Below, piece by piece: positions 59,815-64,000 of a stretch of 64,000 nt of DNA. The stretch covers positions 219,284 through 283,283 of the forward strand of contig QAZA01000010.1 in the NCBI GenBank assembly GCA_003054695.1, in the 5' to 3' direction. The notes under the pieces were generated by a model, which ran no database searches, had not been told where the DNA came from, and saw only the letters and a program-made list of their open reading frames with translations. The stretch is from Verrucomicrobia bacterium LW23. Its GTDB lineage: Bacteria; Verrucomicrobiota; Verrucomicrobiia; Methylacidiphilales; UBA1321. Each line of letters opens with the position of its first letter. Positions within the stretch are counted from its first letter, which is position 1. The translations under genes were made by a program, and so were the position numbers.

Positions 59815-61074
59815 TTACGTTTGATTTAAGGGTTTGCGGTGGATCCAGACACTCTGTACGAGCCCCATTGAGGTCAGGCACACTATTAAGAACGTTCCCC
59901 CATAGCTGATGAAGGGAAGCGGAATACCCGTAACGGGGGCGGCCTGCATGGTCATGCCCGCGTTAATAAAGATGTGGGTAAAGAGTAAGGCCGCGACGCC
60001 GCTGGCGAGCATAGCGCCGAGGTTGTCACCGGCAAAGGCGGCCGTCCACAGGCAGGTGAGGAGGATAAACGCGAGCACACACAGGACGCCGAGGGCGCCC
60101 TTGAAGCCGAGTTCCTCACCAATGACGGCGAAAATAAAGTCGTTGTAGGAGACGGTGCGGGGCAGGTTGCCGTACTTGGTCTGCGGCCCGTTGCCGATGC
60201 CGGAGCCCTCCAGCCCGCCGCTGCCGATGGCGATGAGTGACTGGCGGACGTTCCACCCGGCGCCTTTAGGGTCGGCTTCGGGGTCGAAGAAGGTCTTAAT
60301 ACGCTCAATCTGGTGCGGTTTGAGGAAGGAGACAGGATCGTTATTGCGGTAGATGTGCATGTAGCAAAAGGCAATTATATAGATGCCGATGGCTACGATG
60401 ATACCGAGATAACGCACGGGGACGCCCGCCACAAACATCATGATGAACATGATGGGGAAAAAGACCATCGCCGAGCCAAAGTCCGGCTGGCGCAGGATGA
60501 GCAGCAGGGGGATGGCCGTGAAGCCAAGCGCAAAGATAAACGTGGTGTAGCGCGTAATCTTTTTCTCCCGCCATTTGAGGAAGAGGGCGAAGCAAATGAT
60601 GTAGGCTACCTTGGAAAGCTCCGCCGGCTGGATGCCGCCGAGGCCGGGGAGTCGGATCCAGCTTTTGGCGTTGTTGACGGGGGTAGTCCAGGGCGTGGGC
60701 AGCAGCACAAAGATCAGCAGAAAGAGCATGATGCCGCCAATAAAAGGCGCCATCTTCACCCAGAATTTGTAGTCCACCAACGCCAGCACAAAAAAGCCGA
60801 TGACGCCGAGCGGCACAAACACCACGTACATGCGCGGCGCCTTCTGGATATCCGGCACGGTGGCGGTGGCGGTGGCGCTGCTTACCATGATGAAGCTGAA
60901 GTAGCACAGCCCCAGCAGCAGCAAAAACAGCGGCCAGTTCAGGCGCGTAAGCTTGACGAGAAAGCCGCCGAACGCGGAGATACGCCGCGGCTCCGTATCG
61001 TGCATGATGACGTCACTTGTCGACACGCCCGGCAACATGTTGCCGTTGCGGGGATAAGTGAGGAGTCCGTTCAT
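59815..61074 (-). CDS. rodA: Rod-shape SEDS protein RodA
   Basis: A 419-residue protein read from the ATG at 61074; ATGs at 61038 and 61005 are also in frame, the last one close to the classic start. It has ten membrane segments. SEDS signatures are WIRLPGLGGIQPAELSKVAYI, LRQPDFGSAMVFFPI (catalytic Asp region), IAIGSGGLEGSGIGNGPQ and PFISYGGTFLIVCLTSMGL. RodA polymerises lipid II glycan with PBP2 in the elongasome. PBP2 (mrdA) and mreBCD are not in the window. The long frame further upstream is not protein-like. Confidence 0.9.
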   Translation of the reverse strand: MNGLLTYPRNGNMLPGVSTSDVIMHDTEPRRISAFGGFLVKLTRLNWPLFLLLLGLCYFSFIMVSSATATATVPDIQKAPRMYVVFVPLGVIGFFVLALVDYKFWVKMAPFIGGIMLFLLIFVLLPTPWTTPVNNAKSWIRLPGLGGIQPAELSKVAYIICFALFLKWREKKITRYTTFIFALGFTAIPLLLILRQPDFGSAMVFFPIMFIMMFVAGVPVRYLGIIVAIGIYIIAFCYMHIYRNNDPVSFLKPHQIERIKTFFDPEADPKGAGWNVRQSLIAIGSGGLEGSGIGNGPQTKYGNLPRTVSYNDFIFAVIGEELGFKGALGVLCVLAFILLTCLWTAAFAGDNLGAMLASGVAALLFTHIFINAGMTMQAAPVTGIPLPFISYGGTFLIVCLTSMGLVQSVWIHRKPLNQT

Positions 61075-61265
61075 TGCAGGGTGTGGCGGGGCGGGCGGCG
61101 GCGGGCGGGCGAAAGCGATGATCGCCGGGCAGTAAATGGCCAGGCGACAAACATATAGCGTCAAAACCGGATAAGGGAAAGCGCTTTCTTTGCGAGGACG
61201 GCCCGCAGGCCTCGCGGAAGGACTTCCGCAAGGCGCGTGTCTGGCTGAGGTCGGAACGAGGGCGC

Positions 61266-63077
61266 TTAGTGCGCCTGGGGGGAGGGCTCGTCGTACTCCT
61301 CGTTGCGGAAGCCGAGTTTCTCCGGCGCATGGAGCACCAGCATTTTGTGCTGGATGTTGGCGGGGATCTGGCTGGCGGTGAGCTTGGAGACGACAATCAT
61401 AAGGATCATCGAGAGCGGCATGGCCCAGATGGCGGGCTGCTCGCACAGGATGGCCAGGAGCGGGTTGGCGTTCCAGAATGCTGTCAGGTCGGCCGTGGCG
61501 GCGGCGGGCAGAATCTTCAGGTCGGGCAGGTTCTTGGCCGTCATGGTGATGAGGCAGAGCAGGCCGCCCGCCAGCATGCCGGTGGCCGCGCCCGGCATGG
61601 TGATGTTGCGCCACCACACGCTCAGGAAGAGGAGCGGGAAGTAGCTGCAGGCAGCCACAGCAAAGGCCTGGCCTACCATAAAGGCAATATTCAGCTCCTT
61701 AACAAGCATGCCCAGGCCAACGGAGATGATGCCGATCGCTACCGCGGAGATCTTGAAGGCGACCATCTTTTGCTCCGCAGTGGCACTGGGGCGCAATATC
61801 TTGCCGTACACGTCGTGCGCCATGGCACCCGTCATGGAGACGAGCAGTCCGCTGAAGGTGCTCATAAATGCGGCAAACGCGCCAGCGGACGTAATGCCGC
61901 TGAGAATCGGCCCGACCCACGGCACCTGGGCCGGCAGCGAAAGCACGACGCCCTCCGTGCCCGCGTAGCTCTTCAGGCCGTACAGCTCCGGCAGGATGTT
62001 GCGCCCCATGACGCCGTAGACGGGGGTGAATATGTAAAAGATGCCGATGAGAATCATGACCCACATGGTCGTCTTTTTGGCGGAGACGCCGTCCGGGTTG
62101 GTATAGAAGCGCACCAGAATGTGGGGCAGGCCGGCCGTGCCGCACACCAGGGCAAAGATGAACGAGTAGGTGTAGATGAGGCCGTAGAACTTCTGGTCCT
62201 CCGGGGGTAGATTGGCCGCTTTGGCCGCCTTGGTGGTCATGGGGCCGAAGGGGGAGATCCAGGTGGCGTCTGCCGGCGCTTTTTCGGGGCGGGCGATGAC
62301 CGTCGCCGCGACGACGCCGGCGCGCACTTCGGGCGCCGTCTGGTTGATTGCGAGGTTGCCGTTGTAGCTGCCAAACCAGGCCATCAGCACAAAGGCAGGC
62401 ACGCTGATGGCGAACATTTTGAGCCAGTACTGAAAGGCCTGCACCAGGGTGATGCCCTTCATGCCGCCCAAGGCAACGTTCAGCGTAATAACGCCACCCA
62501 CGATGATGACGCCGATCGGGTAGCCCCAGTCGCCCATGCCGGGGAAGATGTGCATAAACACAATGCCCGCCCCTTTCATCTGCGGCATGGTGTAATAGAA
62601 GCCGATGAAAAGCACAAACACAACGGCGATTTTGCGGAACGTGGGCGAATCAAAGCGGCCCTCGGCAAAGTCCGGGATGGTGTAGGCGCCAAAACGACGC
62701 AGCGGGCCGGCGATGAACAACAGCAGGAACAGGTAGCCGCACGCAAAGCACACCGGGTACCACAGGCCATCGTAGCCGTTCAGCATCACCAGGCTGGCGA
62801 TACCCATGAACGAGGCGGCGGAGAGGTACTCGCCGGAGATGGCCGAAGCATTCATGCCCACGCTGACGGAGCGGCCCGCCACCATCATATCGCTGGCGCT
62901 TTTGGACTGGCCCGCCGAGCGGAAACCCATGTAAACCGTCGCCACCACGGTGACGAGCGAGAAGGCCAGCACCCAGGGATCAAAGGCGAAAAAGGACCTT
63001 CCCTCCGGCGCAGCGGCGGCCTGCTGGCCCAGGGAGTACAGGATGAGCCCGGCAATGGCGAGAGACATGGTCTTCAT
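61266..63077 (-). CDS. Sodium:solute symporter, acetate/pyruvate permease type (ActP-like)
   Basis: A 603-residue SSF-family protein with about 13 membrane segments and a short signal-like N-terminus. The SSF motifs are MVAGRSVSVGMNASAISGEYLSAASFMG and GAYTIPDFAEGRF, then GGMKGITLVQAFQYWLK. It has a loop of about 50 residues near residue 260. It resembles ActP (YjcG), which takes up acetate with Na+. The DUF485 gene lies 222 bases upstream on the same strand, as is usual for this transporter pair. Confidence 0.88.
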   Translation of the reverse strand: MKTMSLAIAGLILYSLGQQAAAAPEGRSFFAFDPWVLAFSLVTVVATVYMGFRSAGQSKSASDMMVAGRSVSVGMNASAISGEYLSAASFMGIASLVMLNGYDGLWYPVCFACGYLFLLLFIAGPLRRFGAYTIPDFAEGRFDSPTFRKIAVVFVLFIGFYYTMPQMKGAGIVFMHIFPGMGDWGYPIGVIIVGGVITLNVALGGMKGITLVQAFQYWLKMFAISVPAFVLMAWFGSYNGNLAINQTAPEVRAGVVAATVIARPEKAPADATWISPFGPMTTKAAKAANLPPEDQKFYGLIYTYSFIFALVCGTAGLPHILVRFYTNPDGVSAKKTTMWVMILIGIFYIFTPVYGVMGRNILPELYGLKSYAGTEGVVLSLPAQVPWVGPILSGITSAGAFAAFMSTFSGLLVSMTGAMAHDVYGKILRPSATAEQKMVAFKISAVAIGIISVGLGMLVKELNIAFMVGQAFAVAACSYFPLLFLSVWWRNITMPGAATGMLAGGLLCLITMTAKNLPDLKILPAAATADLTAFWNANPLLAILCEQPAIWAMPLSMILMIVVSKLTASQIPANIQHKMLVLHAPEKLGFRNEEYDEPSPQAH

Positions 63078-63299
63078 AAGCGGGGAGCGAAGGCAGGGAG
63101 GGGAGGCGCCGAAGTGAAGTGGCGGCGTGTGTTAAGGAGCGGCGAAAGCGGGTGAAAAGAACAGGGGCGGGGCTGGGGATGCGGAAACAAGGGCGAACCC
63201 ACATACCAGCCTGATTCTGAAGGGGATATAGCGATGGGATCTGTCCCGCATCGCAGCAAAGTCAGCGAGAGCCAGGCGCCCTGTGAGCGTACTGGCGCG

Positions 63300-63629
63300 C
63301 TACTTGGGCAGAGTCCAGTGCGACTCTTCTTCCTCCATGGCAATGGAGCGGCGGATAAAGACGAAACTGATAACCCACACGATCGGATAAATCAGCACGC
63401 CCAGGATAAACCATGAGAGAGTAAACCCGAACACGCGGGTCGCCATCAGGTCCGCCGCAAAGTAATTCAGGGCCGGCATGGCGAGTAGAATGATAAGAAA
63501 CGCCGCGCCGCACGAGACGGAGAGACGTAACTGGTTGGCCATGAGGCGGTAAAGAAATGCGTCTCGGGCTTCCGAATCCGGCACTTTGTGCGGCACGGGT
63601 TGTTGCGAGGGCGTGGATGGCGATGACAT
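63300..63629 (-). CDS. DUF485 membrane protein, partner of the SSF symporter
   Basis: A 109-residue protein with two membrane segments (FLIILLAMPALNYFAADL and WFILGVLIYPIVWVISFVFI). It shows the DUF485 features of YjcH, including the LRLSVSCGAAFLIILLA start and a YxxxW then FIRRSxxxEEEESH end. YjcH sits next to ActP and is thought to support its function. It is the first gene of the operon. Confidence 0.8.
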   Translation of the reverse strand: MSSPSTPSQQPVPHKVPDSEARDAFLYRLMANQLRLSVSCGAAFLIILLAMPALNYFAADLMATRVFGFTLSWFILGVLIYPIVWVISFVFIRRSIAMEEEESHWTLPK

Positions 63630-63917
63630 CGTCCCTCAGTTTTGTAGTTCGCGGGGCGATGATAGCAATCTTTTTTAAGTCGGTAGGCTTACCTTTGAAG
63701 CTAAACTGATGGCTGGATGCAAAAGCATTAGCTTATCTTATCGACTTTTCCTTCTCTCCCGCCTCAGCTCCCACGTAATCCAGGCGCTACCCCCCCCCGC
63801 AGAATGCGCGGCAGCAGCCCGTGGCCCAAGGGCGACAAAAAGCCGATGGCCAGCACCTGCGCCGGCTTATGGATCTGCTGGCCGTGTAAGGCTTTACACG
63901 CGCGACCAGCAGCGCTA

Positions 63918-64000
63918 GAGGCTGTCGACATTCGTTTATTTCCGTGTTATACGGGCGTATGGATTATGAGAAACGGCTTCGGGAAGATCAGTGGGAAAGG
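63918..64000 (+). mobile_element. Probable left end of an IS5-type insertion sequence (cut by window edge)
   Basis: GAGGCTGTCGACATTCG at 63918 has the look of an IS5-family terminal repeat, and the short CTA/CTAG context just before it could be the duplicated target. An open frame starts 41 bases in. Preceding it, the intergenic stretch 63630-63917 holds a 9-C run (63790-63798) and a CGTGTAA-4-TTACACG hairpin near 63885-63901. Neither is part of a recognised gene. The right end is outside the window, so this is a suggestion only. Confidence 0.4.
63959..64000 (+). CDS. Start of a probable IS5-family transposase (partial)
   Basis: Fourteen codons from the ATG at 63959: MDYEKRLREDQWER. The pattern (basic-acidic start then L-x-x-x-QWERI) is typical of IS5/IS427-type transposase N-termini. 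The frame is open to the window end. Only a short piece is visible, so the identity is not secured. Confidence 0.4.
   Translation, partial: MDYEKRLREDQWER

Noticed and set aside
61075..61617. Upstream extension of the RodA frame
   Set aside because: The translation is His/Arg/Pro-rich and overlaps the symporter gene in another frame. RodA-like sequence begins only near 61005-61074.

Overview
The window is about 64 kb of GC-rich bacterial chromosome. Its gene content includes a hopanoid-modifying HpnH, a RodA/RNase G pair, several GlcD-type oxidases, a divergent PhyH/AraC pair, DUF4886, a pseudopilin-derived secreted protein and a very large TPR protein. This suggests a Gram-negative member of the PVC group, perhaps Verrucomicrobiota. 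That placement is inference: there is no rRNA or ribosomal protein gene here to test it.

Region 1 (1-21708) is a cell-surface carbohydrate locus. After a gene tail on the + strand, everything is on the - strand and is read from 21708 down to 145. In transcription order it holds a WecE-type sugar aminotransferase, a YfhO-like membrane protein, an FkbM methyltransferase, an LhgO-type FAD oxidoreductase, a GmhA-like SIS isomerase, an SDR with a YxxxR active site, a cytidylyltransferase-PfkB fusion (HldE parts in reversed order), a second SDR and a zinc-type dehydrogenase. Then come a split transketolase pair, a HAD phosphatase, an APH-like kinase, a methyltransferase, a second nearly identical transketolase pair, an SDR/C-methyltransferase fusion and a glycosyltransferase-like protein. 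The two transketolase pairs lie in a 1938-bp direct duplication (3954-5891 and 8368-10305) whose ends carry scars of neighbouring genes. Together the genes could make, activate and modify a heptose-like sugar starting from sedoheptulose 7-phosphate.

Region 2 (21981-32130) is mixed. It has a secreted SH3-like protein, a FucP-like sugar transporter, a 1697-residue TPR protein with an embedded C39-like cysteine peptidase domain, an exported beta-carbonic anhydrase, and HpnH with a small conserved-looking partner.

Region 3 (32548-45791) holds a GNAT acetyltransferase, a 1028-residue protein resembling the bpX beta-propeller proteins, a polar amino-acid ABC permease and ATPase without a binding protein, a GlcD oxidase, a pseudopilin-like protein, a LeuC-type dehydratase large subunit followed by a clear terminator, a lipoprotein, a methyltransferase, a decayed LysR regulator and a membrane glycosyltransferase-like protein.

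Region 4 (45905-56316) has a tRNA-Phe gene with promoter, a secreted protein with a duplicated domain, PrxQ, a second GlcD, a class II aldolase, and right behind it a protein with strong phycobiliprotein-family signatures (51730-52380). That protein is the most surprising gene in the window. A Tyr-rich secreted protein, DUF4886 and the PhyH/AraC pair follow.

Region 5 (56320-64000) has two tandem membrane-protein paralogues, a perfect 12-bp palindrome, RNase G, RodA, an acetate-type SSF symporter with its DUF485 partner, and at the right edge what looks like the left end of an IS5-type insertion sequence.
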